Shown: positions 15,327-21,585 of the stretch, piece after piece
How positions within the stretch are numbered: the first letter of the stretch is position 1
Layout: each line of letters begins with the position of its first letter
From: Patescibacteria group bacterium
Lineage (GTDB): Bacteria; Patescibacteriota; Patescibacteriia; Patescibacteriales; JAHJJO01
Reading direction: 5' to 3'
NCBI GenBank assembly: GCA_018822835.1
Contig: JAHJJO010000154.1
Location: forward strand, 1-23,830
Length of the DNA: 23,830 nucleotides
Notes under the pieces: generated by a model
Databases searched by the model: none
What the model was told of the DNA's origin: nothing
The model's input: the letters and a program-made list of their open reading frames with translations, nothing else
Made by a program: the position numbers and the translations under genes

Positions 15327-15851
15327 ATGAAGAAACTTCTCTTAACACTCGCTCTAACTTTTCTCTCTTTTACTACCCTCTATGCAGAGGCACTTAAACC
15401 TTTAACGTATACACTGACAACTACTGATGGTAATACCATTAATATTACTGATACCAAAGAGGGTCTTGACTTTCAAGAGTTTAAGGGTAAAGCCGTTCTA
15501 CTGGCACTCTTTGGACACCGATGTCCCCCTTGTATTCGAGAGATTCCGGAATTTATAGAATTGACAAAAAAACATAAAGATGATCTTGCTATTGTTGCCA
15601 TTGAATCCCAAAACTATCCTCTCGATGAAGTTAAAGCCTTTCAAAAAAAACATAAAATGAATTATAATGTAATTGCAGGAATTAATCATAATGACTTTAT
15701 ATCGTATATTGCAGGGAGAGCCGGTTACACAGAGGGCATACCTCTTCCACTTTTGATTGCTGTAGACAAACATGGAGAAGTTCAAGGTCTTCAAGCAGGA
15801 CAACTCTCACAAGATGAACTTGAATTGTTGGTCAAAAAGTTAAATGAGTAA
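15327..15851 (+). CDS. Periplasmic TlpA-like thioredoxin
   Basis: 174 residues. A signal peptide (MKKLLLTLALTFLSFTTLYA) is followed by a thioredoxin fold: a strand GKAVLLALFG, active site HRCPPCIREIPEF, and a cis-Pro region GIPLPLLIAVDKHG. The CPPC site is that of resA/tlpA-type oxidoreductases that reduce disulfides outside the cytoplasm, for example during cytochrome c assembly; the substrate here is unknown. It is separated by 20 nt from a second, lipidated TlpA-like gene, so the two may work in the same pathway. Confidence 0.85.
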   Translation: MKKLLLTLALTFLSFTTLYAEALKPLTYTLTTTDGNTINITDTKEGLDFQEFKGKAVLLALFGHRCPPCIREIPEFIELTKKHKDDLAIVAIESQNYPLDEVKAFQKKHKMNYNVIAGINHNDFISYIAGRAGYTEGIPLPLLIAVDKHGEVQGLQAGQLSQDELELLVKKLNE

Positions 15852-15871
15852 TTTTTAAAAAAAGGGAAAAA

Positions 15872-16594
15872 ATGAAAAAAACAACAATCGTTCAGATATC
15901 ACTGTTAACGGCGACACTTCTGCTAAATACGGGGTGTTTCTTTGGGTACTTTGGGGAGCAAATAATGGTACCGATTGAAAAACCTTCAACAGGCTATGCA
16001 ACACAGTCAGTACCTATGGCAATACCTAGTTTAACTAGCAGTTCAATTGCAGTAGAGTGCACCGACAGTATTAATGCAATTAGTAACTGCAATAAGGGAC
16101 GTATCCGACCTGAAGAACTAAAACAAAAAAGACAAGTAACTTCCGGGGGAGAAGTACACAACTTAAAAAGTATTCAAGGACAACCGATTACCATTATCGA
16201 GCATTCAAATGGTTTTGTATTTCCTCAATACCCAAATAAAATCATTCTGTTAGAGATGTTTGGTAAAAATTGTAGTCACTGCATAAAAGAGATGCCAACA
16301 ATGAATAAACTACGCCGTATCTATAGAAAAGATCTCGAAGTAATTGCCATTCAAGTAGAGGATCAAATGAGTCCAAGTGAGGCAAAAAGCTTAATTCAGA
16401 GGCATAAAATTCACTATCCAATTATTCCGGGGGATACGGCTACCAATTTACAGTACAGTGTACAAAACACCTATGGATGGACCGGTATTTTACCATTTAC
16501 CATGGTTATTAAAAATGGGGTAACAGAATTTACCTATCCGGGTTCTGTATCTTATGATGAACTCAACAGTGACATTCGTTCTATTTTAAAATAA
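15872..16594 (+). CDS. TlpA-like thioredoxin lipoprotein
   Basis: 240 residues with AAAGGG before the ATG. The signal peptide ends in a lipobox, LLLNTGC (Cys 22). A linker of about 70 residues holds two Cys (VECTDSINAISNCNKG). The thioredoxin domain starts near residue 95, with active site MFGKNCSHCIKEMP, then LEVIAIQVEDQ and the cis-Pro segment ILPFTMVIKNG. The CSHC active site differs from the CPPC of its neighbour, which usually means a different redox potential. It is probably anchored to a membrane and facing the periplasm. Second gene of a two-gene operon. Confidence 0.82.
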   Translation: MKKTTIVQISLLTATLLLNTGCFFGYFGEQIMVPIEKPSTGYATQSVPMAIPSLTSSSIAVECTDSINAISNCNKGRIRPEELKQKRQVTSGGEVHNLKSIQGQPITIIEHSNGFVFPQYPNKIILLEMFGKNCSHCIKEMPTMNKLRRIYRKDLEVIAIQVEDQMSPSEAKSLIQRHKIHYPIIPGDTATNLQYSVQNTYGWTGILPFTMVIKNGVTEFTYPGSVSYDELNSDIRSILK

Positions 16595-16607
16595 CCTATC
16601 ATCACTA

Positions 16608-16634
16608 TTTAGAAGGGGTTTATCTTCTTCTAAA
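16608..16634 (+). terminator. Hairpin after the TlpA-like pair
   Basis: TTTAGAAG (16608-16615) and CTTCTAAA (16627-16634) form an 8-bp stem 13 nt after the stop. No strong T-run follows. Confidence 0.4.
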
Positions 16635-16673
16635 CATTCTTCATAATTTAATGCTTCAAGAAAGGATACTCTG

Positions 16674-16705
16674 AAAATATTCTTTTCATTAAAAATATTC
16701 TTTTC
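16674..16705 (+). repeat. Two 14-bp direct repeats upstream of a promoter
   Basis: AAAATATTCTTTTC occurs at 16674-16687 and 16692-16705, an 18-bp period, about 30 bp upstream of the TATAAT at 16735. It could be a regulator site or simply a local duplication. Confidence 0.45.
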
Positions 16706-16734
16706 TTGCAATCTCCTTTTATTCTTTCATTTGT

Positions 16735-16740
16735 TATAAT
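16735..16740 (+). promoter_or_regulatory. -10 box for the two membrane-protein genes
   Basis: TTTGTTATAAT about 45 nt before the ATG at 16786; AAGGA precedes that start. Confidence 0.5.
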
Positions 16741-16785
16741 CCTACACATTAAAATTTTATCATAAACCAATCAAGGAATATTTAT

Positions 16786-17244
16786 ATGTTACCCGATATA
16801 TTAACCAAAACAAACAAAACGAAAAAAGGTCAAACTGAAAAACATTTACGTTGGTGGGTTACCCTACTCATCTCATTGGCATTGGCGTTAGGAACATGGA
16901 ATCCAACCGGTCATCACTTCGTACACTATATTTTAGAATCTGAAAACATCTTATCAGGATTTACTCCTTTTGCCATTATCTTAATGGTCGGTGTTTGGAT
17001 CTTAGCACTTAAATCCATTTTCCAAAGCCTTCAAATTTTTGGTACACTTTTTATTATTGTTATTATTGTTGCTTTTCTTTGGGGACTAAACCAATACGGT
17101 ATTATAGCCTTTGATAACCTCAATCAAATGGGTTGGGCCGGCACACTCTCTGTTGCTTTTATTATTTGGGTTGGACTCAATGCTTCAATTATTTGGAAAA
17201 CCCTAACCGGTGTCTATGCAACCGATAATGTAGAAACTGAATAA
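16786..17244 (+). CDS. DUF6524-like small membrane protein
   Basis: 152 residues. A short polar N-terminus is followed by four hydrophobic segments: WWVTLLISLALALGTWNPTG, GFTPFAIILMVGVWILALKS, LQIFGTLFIIVIIVAFLWGL and WAGTLSVAFIIWVGLNASII. The TWNPTG motif after helix 1, and the four-helix layout, fit DUF6524 as I remember it. The function is unknown. The next gene starts 8 nt downstream, so the two are probably an operon. Confidence 0.6.
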   Translation: MLPDILTKTNKTKKGQTEKHLRWWVTLLISLALALGTWNPTGHHFVHYILESENILSGFTPFAIILMVGVWILALKSIFQSLQIFGTLFIIVIIVAFLWGLNQYGIIAFDNLNQMGWAGTLSVAFIIWVGLNASIIWKTLTGVYATDNVETE

Positions 17245-17252
17245 ATTCATTA

Positions 17253-18506
17253 ATGAAACGACGATATAAGGCACTTCTTGCCATTATAGTCCCCATCATT
17301 TTAGTGACACTGCTCTCTTATGTTCACCCTGTATCCTATAACATTCTTATGGGGTACATGGTCGCTGTTGTCCTCGTTTTCAAATCATCCCTACTCTCTT
17401 TATGGTTGCTCAGTAAACTTAAACTCCTACACTTTTTAAAAGGACTCACTCTATTTCAAGCCATACTTTTAGGCATTAAACGTTGGTTTATTGACAACAT
17501 GGTCTCAAAATGGTTAGAAAAACATATTATTGGACATTTTAAAAAACCCTTTAGAGAGCTTGTTCAATACTACAACGCCATTAACTTTAAAAGCAAAATT
17601 AAAAACTTTATTATTATCCTTTTGCCCTTAGGTATTGGTATCTGGGTCATGTATCTTGCTGACCTTTTGACCCACCTTGCTGTTTTTGTAGAGTTAAAAA
17701 TGCTTGTTATTGGATTTTTTAAAGCACTTTGGGTTATTTTTGCAAAGCTATTCCTCTGGATGACAAGCTCATGGTTTGCTCCTATTTTAGAAGTATTTGC
17801 ACTCTCTTATCTTTTAACATTACTTGAGAAATTTTTAGGAAAAAACAACCCCATCAGTCGTTTTTTTAACCACATAGGAGATAAGCTTAATGATTTTTTA
17901 GAATATCTTGGGCTGCTTAATGACCGACATATTGAACCCATACTTAACAAAAACATTTCACAGCGTAGTGAAAATTACAGCAGTAAAATCTCTTTAATGA
18001 TTAAAAATAAAAAAATTAGAGATGAACATTTCTACTTTGACAACTTTCAAAACATCATTCTAAAAGGGCATATTAATGCGTACTACGCCTTTGATGGTAT
18101 GGATAAAATTTCGGATAAACAAGTGTTGTACCGACTCATTAATGAAAAGACAGCTGACAACATTGACATTATTGCGTATGGTTCCAGAAATGGAAAAGGT
18201 GACCTGCTAGAAGAGCCTTGTAAAGATGACTACTATCACGATATCTTTTTACTCAAAGGCATTGCCAGTAACCGAGTACATGGCGTAAGAGAACATCTTG
18301 AAGAGGAGATTGACTACACCGATTTCTGGGTCTTAAACACCAGTAACTATCCCGTATGGATTAAAAGTCACAGTGACAATATAGAAGATATGCCACTTCA
18401 AGGAAATGAGATGAAATTCATAAAAACAAAGCATCATGTAAACTTTTCCCAAAAAGATCTCTATTTTGAACATGAAGGAGTTCGGATTTCACCGACGGAA
18501 ATATAA
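17253..18506 (+). CDS. Hypothetical multi-pass membrane protein with soluble C-terminal domain
   Basis: 417 residues. The first half has about five hydrophobic segments (AIIVPIILVTLLSYV; LMGYMVAVVLVFKSSLL; FIIILLPLGIGIWVMYLADL; MLVIGFFKALWVIFAKLFL; APILEVFALSYLLTLL). From about residue 255 on it is a polar domain rich in Asp, Lys and Tyr with single Cys (EEPCKDDYYHDIFLLKGIAS, VNFSQKDLYFEHEGVRIS). No catalytic motif is recognised. Tight spacing after the DUF6524-like gene suggests a joint role in the envelope. Confidence 0.6.
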   Translation: MKRRYKALLAIIVPIILVTLLSYVHPVSYNILMGYMVAVVLVFKSSLLSLWLLSKLKLLHFLKGLTLFQAILLGIKRWFIDNMVSKWLEKHIIGHFKKPFRELVQYYNAINFKSKIKNFIIILLPLGIGIWVMYLADLLTHLAVFVELKMLVIGFFKALWVIFAKLFLWMTSSWFAPILEVFALSYLLTLLEKFLGKNNPISRFFNHIGDKLNDFLEYLGLLNDRHIEPILNKNISQRSENYSSKISLMIKNKKIRDEHFYFDNFQNIILKGHINAYYAFDGMDKISDKQVLYRLINEKTADNIDIIAYGSRNGKGDLLEEPCKDDYYHDIFLLKGIASNRVHGVREHLEEEIDYTDFWVLNTSNYPVWIKSHSDNIEDMPLQGNEMKFIKTKHHVNFSQKDLYFEHEGVRISPTEI

Positions 18507-18532
18507 ATTTATGATATTCTATCGAACTCAGC

Positions 18533-18554
18533 TTTTTAGATGTATATCTAAAAA
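18533..18554 (+). terminator. Hairpin terminator after the membrane-protein operon
   Basis: TTTTTAGAT, loop GTAT, ATCTAAAAA: a perfect 9-bp stem between the stop at 18506 and the Uma2-gene promoter. Confidence 0.45.
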
Positions 18555-18561
18555 TTTATTG

Positions 18562-18567
18562 TATAAT
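18562..18567 (+). promoter_or_regulatory. -10 box for the Uma2-family gene
   Basis: TTGTATAAT lies 20 nt before the ATG. AAGGAG at 18576-18581 is the ribosome site with 6-nt spacing, so the leader is very short. Confidence 0.5.
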
Positions 18568-18587
18568 CAAGAAAAAAGGAGTACTTA

Positions 18588-19136
18588 ATGGAAGCGTTAC
18601 GCTATGATAATTTTCCATACTACACCTATGACGACTATAAAGAGTGGGAAGATTCTTGGGAACTCATTGATGGTGTAGCTTATGCCATGGCACCTGCTCC
18701 CTATCCGAAGCATCAAAAAGTAGTTGCTAAAATTTGGCGAGAACTTGACAAAAACCTAGAATGCTCCAACAAAAACTGTGAAGTCTATATCTCACCTGTA
18801 GATTGGAAAGTCAATGAAAGTACAGTCGTCCAACCCGATGTGGCACTTTTTTGTGAAGAGATACACCATCAATACTTCTCAAAAACTCCTCCCTTGGTGG
18901 TAGAAGTTCTTTCAAAAGCAACAGCACTCAAAGATGTCACCACCAAAATGAATCTCTATGAACGCCAAGGAGTACAATTTTACATCATTGTTGAACCAAA
19001 CAGTGAAATATCGGATATTTTCAAGCTTATAGGTGGAGAATACCAACTCATGAAAAAGGCAACAAAAGAAGACCGTTATGAGTTTATAGTATCAGATGAA
19101 TGTCGTACAGCAGTGGACTTTTCTACATTGTTTTAA
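18588..19136 (+). CDS. Uma2 family (DUF820) PD-(D/E)XK nuclease-like protein
   Basis: 182 residues. It follows the Uma2 layout: SWELIDGVAYAMAPAPYPKH, then CEVYISPVDWKV, the putative metal-site core VVQPDVALFC ... PLVVEVLSKATALKD...K, and YERQGVQFYIIVEPNSE. The Asp of QPDV, the Glu of VVEVLS and the downstream Lys make the PD-(D/E)XK site. Uma2 genes are common and often multicopy in cyanobacteria and many other bacteria; their role is unclear, and links to mobile DNA are proposed. It sits just outside the DGR locus; the first palindromic repeat begins 4 nt after its stop. Confidence 0.85.
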   Translation: MEALRYDNFPYYTYDDYKEWEDSWELIDGVAYAMAPAPYPKHQKVVAKIWRELDKNLECSNKNCEVYISPVDWKVNESTVVQPDVALFCEEIHHQYFSKTPPLVVEVLSKATALKDVTTKMNLYERQGVQFYIIVEPNSEISDIFKLIGGEYQLMKKATKEDRYEFIVSDECRTAVDFSTLF

Positions 19137-19139
19137 AAT

Positions 19140-19204
19140 GGTGCAATGAATTGCACCCTACCCCAAACAACATTCGCAATCGTAGGGTGTCATTTTAATG
19201 CACC
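19140..19204. repeat. REP/BIME-like palindrome pair (copy 1)
   Basis: Two facing units. The left is GGTGCAATGAATTGCACC followed by CTAC; the right is GTAG followed by GGTGTCATTTTAATGCACC. Each is a small hairpin with a GTAG tetranucleotide, and the tetranucleotides face inward over a 20-nt centre. Confidence 0.75.
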
Positions 19205-19274
19205 ATGTTCAAATGTTTAAATGTTTAAACATCCAAACCTAAATTCCATTCCCATTCAAAAACCTTGTTTTTGT

Positions 19275-19296
19275 GGTGCAATGAATTGCACCCTAC
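19275..19296. repeat. REP-like palindrome unit (copy 2), just 3' of target 2
   Basis: One type-A unit: hairpin GGTGCAATGAATTGCACC (7-bp stem, 4-nt loop) plus CTAC. It lies 15 bp beyond the stop of the target 2 gene, reading on the reverse strand, which is where DGR targets often have a recognition hairpin. Confidence 0.75.
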
Positions 19297-19311
19297 CAAA
19301 AATCAAAACTG

Positions 19312-19450
19312 CTACTGTCCTGCTCTAACACACCGAACATAAGGACTGTGACTCTTATTGCCCCAATCGTCACCGCCATTGCTGAAGTCCACACCCCACG
19401 CATTGTCCTCATAGCCTAGAACTGTAGTAGAAGACCAGTAAAAACTAGAG
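19312..19450 (-). repeat. DGR variable repeat 1 (VR1)
   Basis: 139 bp from CTCTAG to the stop codon of target 2. Aligned without gaps to VR2 it differs at 14 positions in nine codons: TTT/AGT, TAT/AAT, AGC/TAC, AAT/CAT, GGT/AAT, GAT/TAT, GGC/AAC, CAC/TAC and CCT/TAT (VR1/VR2). All differences are at codon position 1 or 2; the third base, always T or C, is the same in both. This is what adenine-directed mutagenesis of AAY template codons yields. Every other base in the block is identical. Confidence 0.88.
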
Positions 19451-19737
19451 CGAACGTATTCAAACGTATCTCCTTTTACAGCTGAATTACTTTTACTTTT
19501 GTCTACCAAGCTTTGCAGCTCATTGATGTTGGGGAGTCTCCAATCATCATGACCATCCAAACCTAAAGCTTCACAATGGTCTATGGCATCTTGCCATGTA
19601 TGTGTTGTGCTGTTTGTTTCGTTATTGTCCTGCCACTGAAGTCCTGTTTTACTATCTGTAACTATATCAGCAACTTTTGTAAAGTCTGCACTCAAAAACC
19701 CACTAAGTCCTATCATAATCAAAAGGATTGTTCTCAT
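19312..19737 (-). CDS. DGR target 2: small secreted DUF1566 (Lcl_C-like) protein
   Basis: 141 residues. The signal peptide (MRTILLIMIGLSGFLSA) is followed directly by a DUF1566 domain: DSKTGLQWQDNNET, TWQDAIDHCEALGLDGHDDW, RLPNINELQSLVD, then SFYWSSTTVLGYEDNAWGVD and the closing YVRCVRAGQ. Such domains have a C-type-lectin-like fold and are a recurrent class of DGR variable protein. The last 46 residues come from the variable repeat. The ATG lies inside the last 35 bases of the RT gene in another frame, with AAGGTAGGA upstream of the start, so it may be translated by coupling to RT. It is probably periplasmic or secreted, since no anchor is visible. Confidence 0.85.
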   Translation of the reverse strand: MRTILLIMIGLSGFLSADFTKVADIVTDSKTGLQWQDNNETNSTTHTWQDAIDHCEALGLDGHDDWRLPNINELQSLVDKSKSNSAVKGDTFEYVRSSFYWSSTTVLGYEDNAWGVDFSNGGDDWGNKSHSPYVRCVRAGQ

Positions 19738-20869
19738 CTAATTTTCCTACCTTATTCATTAAATTAAAGCTATTTGCGTGTTGTATATGACTCACAAATG
19801 AAGCTTGAACAGATAAAAACTTTTTTATCTCTGCAAGACTCATATTGCCTCTTTGGGCTTCATAACTGTTTAGGTAAACGGCTTTTTTGGCTTTATAGTT
19901 GTTAACCACCCTTTGCCGTGTTAGCAGGTAATCTTCACGTATGATGTACCCCAAAAAATCTAAACCACTGCTGTGTGGTTTGAGTTTGACATCTTCTCTA
20001 AGATTTAAGGCTAAGTTCTCTTTTAAGTAGCCCCTTATTTGGAGTAAACGTTTTTCAAGCCTCTCTTTTGAGTGGTCAAAAAGCACAAAGTCATCCACAT
20101 AACGTAGGTAGTGTTTGACTTTTAACTCTCGCTTTAAAAAATTGTCAAAACGGTTCATGTAGACATTACCAAAAAACTGGCTTGTTAAGTTTCCTATGGG
20201 TAAACCTTTATGCTTGGGGAGTTTAAAGAGTGTTTTATGTTCTGGTAACAGCTTTAGTTTGCTTTGGTCTCCTTTGAAATTGTAATTTCTTGTGGGGTCA
20301 TGGTAGATGATTCTGTTTGCTAGATAGAGGATTTCTTTGTCGTGTCTATTAAATGGTGCATTGAAATGACACCCTACGGATTGTGATGTTTTATTATCCG
20401 TAGGGTGCAATTTATTGCACCGTTGCACATCATCAAAGAGCATCTTAAACAATATATTTTTATCTAAATTATAAAAAAACCCCTTTATATCCAATTGCAA
20501 ATAATACCCTTTACTCGTCTTATGCATAAATTTTTGAGCCCTCTTTACAGCCTGATGAATACCCTTGCCTTTTCGATTATTATAAATGTCATTTATAAAT
20601 CGTTTTTCATAGTAAGGCTCAATGGCATTGATGAGCAGATGATGCACCACACGGTCACGAAAATCAGCTGCAAAAACCTCACGCAGTTTAGGAGAATGAG
20701 TCAAAAAGCAGATGGAAGTGCCTATTTTATAGCTTCTATTCTGTAAGTCATAGACCAAATCCCACAAGTTTTCAAGGAGATTTTGTTCAAATTTTAGAGC
20801 ATTTAAGGTGTTTGTTTTATATTTTCTACAATCTTTATAAGCTTGATAAACATTTTTAAATGTGAACAT
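19703..20869 (-). CDS. DGR-type reverse transcriptase with an in-frame palindromic insertion
   Basis: 388 residues from the ATG at 20869, which has AAGGAG nine bases upstream. An earlier ATG at 20896 lies within a palindromic repeat and has no ribosome site, so it is rejected. RT motifs: DFRDRVVHHLLINAIEP (about 69-85), the catalytic LQLDIKGFFYNLD (124-136), GLPIGNLTSQFFGNVYMN (222-239) with the SQ typical of DGR and related RTs, YLRYVDDFVLF (254-264) with YVDD, and GLDFLGYII (302-310). Residues 150-172 (about RCNKLHPTDNKTSQSVG to FNAP) are encoded by a REP-like pair and have no counterpart in the family as I know it. The gene is otherwise open and all catalytic Asp are present, so activity is possible. 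Role: copies TR RNA with errors at A and feeds cDNA into the VRs. Its 3' end overlaps target 2. Confidence 0.87.
   Translation of the reverse strand: MFTFKNVYQAYKDCRKYKTNTLNALKFEQNLLENLWDLVYDLQNRSYKIGTSICFLTHSPKLREVFAADFRDRVVHHLLINAIEPYYEKRFINDIYNNRKGKGIHQAVKRAQKFMHKTSKGYYLQLDIKGFFYNLDKNILFKMLFDDVQRCNKLHPTDNKTSQSVGCHFNAPFNRHDKEILYLANRIIYHDPTRNYNFKGDQSKLKLLPEHKTLFKLPKHKGLPIGNLTSQFFGNVYMNRFDNFLKRELKVKHYLRYVDDFVLFDHSKERLEKRLLQIRGYLKENLALNLREDVKLKPHSSGLDFLGYIIREDYLLTRQRVVNNYKAKKAVYLNSYEAQRGNMSLAEIKKFLSVQASFVSHIQHANSFNLMNKVGKLDENNPFDYDRT
20355..20421. repeat. REP/BIME-like palindrome pair (copy 3) inside the RT gene
   Basis: A 67-bp pair built like copy 1: a type-B unit (GGTGCATTGAAATGACACC then CTAC), a 22-nt centre, then GTAG and GGTGCAATTTATTGCACC. 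It encodes RT residues about 150-172 without a stop. No clear target-site duplication was seen. Confidence 0.82.
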
Positions 20870-20889
20870 TTTTTCTTTCTCCTTTTTTG

Positions 20890-20960
20890 GGTGCATTAAA
20901 ATGACACCCTACATTTTTGTTGGCATTCATGTATTTTTGGTGCAATGAATTGCACCCTAC
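20890..20960. repeat. Two REP-like units in the same orientation (copies 4a, 4b)
   Basis: Type-B at 20890-20912 and type-A at 20939-20960 (GGTGCAATGAATTGCACC plus CTAC), with 26 bp between. They fill the whole gap between the avd remnant and the RT gene. 4b supplies the TAG that ends the avd remnant, and 4a supplies the spurious upstream ATG of RT. Confidence 0.75.
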
Positions 20961-21172
20961 GCGTTTCCAATATTTTTACGACATGCACCCAACCAACCTT
21001 GTGCCTGTTTGCAAACCCCAACCACCAACAGTGAGCTCTGCTCGAACTGCTTAAATGACTTAAATGCTTGTAACTCTTTGCTTAACTGTATGAGCATTTT
21101 CATATCTTCACAACCATCACGCAGATTGATTATGGCTACTTTTTTGTTTTCACTTAGATTCGCTCGGTTTAT
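20957..21172 (-). pseudogene. avd: 5'-truncated DGR accessory protein (avd, four-helix bundle)
   Basis: A frame without a start codon reads SINRANLSENKKVAIINLR, then CEDMKMLIQLSKELQAFKSF, then SSLLVVGVCKQAQGWLGACR and stops at 20957. The pattern 'ANxS..K ... E.+.LI.L.KE+.AF..F ... GW+' is that of the C-terminal half of Avd four-helix-bundle proteins, which bind the RT and are required for mutagenic homing. The N-terminal half (about 55-60 residues) is gone. In its place, directly upstream, is a 34-bp piece of variable repeat. Its position, between target and RT, is the normal place for avd. The TAG stop comes from a palindromic repeat. Confidence 0.7.
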
Positions 21173-21206
21173 ACTGTAGTAGAAGACCAGTAATCACTAG
21201 AGCGAA
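21173..21206 (-). repeat. Third, truncated DGR repeat copy fused to avd
   Basis: 34 bp matching the start of VR1 and VR2 (TTCGCTCTAGT, then GAT, then TACTGGTCTTCTACTACAGT). The first variable codon is GAT here, TTT in VR1 and AGT in VR2. The match ends abruptly where avd coding sequence begins. Because it has GAT and not AAT at the variable codon it reads as a third variable repeat, not as the template. Confidence 0.75.
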
Positions 21207-21332
21207 ATTAGTCTCTCATTTTATCTTTTTTGGCAGAAATGCCACCAAAACTCTTTATTATACACTTTGGTAAAGAGACCACACAGTAAAAATTGCACGC
21301 TTCACGGTGATAAATCAACCGTAAACTCTGGC
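21207..21332. other. Intergenic DNA upstream of the avd/VR scar
   Basis: No gene is seen. It holds two small hairpins: GGCA-gaaa-TGCC near 21232-21243 and ACGGT...ACCGT near 21304-21321. One may be the remains of regulatory or 3' sequence of a lost third target gene. Confidence 0.35.
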
Positions 21333-21354
21333 GTAGGGTGCATTTTAATGCACC
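21333..21354. repeat. REP-like palindrome unit (copy 5)
   Basis: GTAG followed by the palindrome GGTGCATTTTAATGCACC. With copy 6 it brackets the sequence 3' of target 1, as copies 1 and 2 bracket the sequence 3' of target 2. Confidence 0.75.
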
Positions 21355-21409
21355 GTGTTTAAACATTCAAACCCCAAATTTCATTCCAATTCAAAAACCG
21401 TGTTTTTGT

Positions 21410-21431
21410 GGTGCAATAAATTGCACCCTAC
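21410..21431. repeat. REP-like palindrome unit (copy 6), just 3' of target 1
   Basis: Hairpin GGTGCAATAAATTGCACC plus CTAC, 15 bp beyond the target 1 stop, the same spacing as copy 2 to target 2. The two differ only in the loop. Confidence 0.75.
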
Positions 21432-21446
21432 CAAAAATCAAAACTG

Positions 21447-21585
21447 CTACTGTCCTGCTCTAACACACCGAACATAATAACTGTAACTCTTATTGTTCCA
21501 ATAGTCATTGCCATGGTAGAAGTCCACACCCCACGCATTGTCCTCATTGCCTAGAACTGTAGTAGAAGACCAGTAACTACTAGAG
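21447..21585 (-). repeat. DGR variable repeat 2 (VR2)
   Basis: 139 bp at the 3' end of target 1, from CTCTAG to the stop, aligned without gaps to VR1. The nine variable codons are AGT, AAT, TAC, CAT, AAT, TAT, AAC, TAC and TAT (Ser, Asn, Tyr, His, Asn, Tyr, Asn, Tyr, Tyr). Three of them are AAT or AAC, i.e. possibly unmutated from the template, so VR2 seems closer to the template than VR1. Confidence 0.88.

Noticed and set aside
19703..20869. Group II intron or retron reverse transcriptase
   Set aside because: No intron RNA domains, maturase or msr/msd region; motif GLPIGNLTSQ, the avd remnant and the variable repeats all indicate a DGR.
20870..20896. Upstream ATG of the RT gene
   Set aside because: It falls inside a palindromic repeat and has no ribosome site, while the ATG at 20869 has AAGGAG at ideal spacing.
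21173..21206. The 34-bp copy as the DGR template repeat
   Set aside because: Its first variable codon is GAT; a template should have AAT there to give both TTT and AGT by A-mutagenesis alone. It is also far too short.
19140..21431. CRISPR array
   Set aside because: Units are palindromic, occur in both orientations and at irregular distances, and lie inside genes; no spacer pattern or cas gene.
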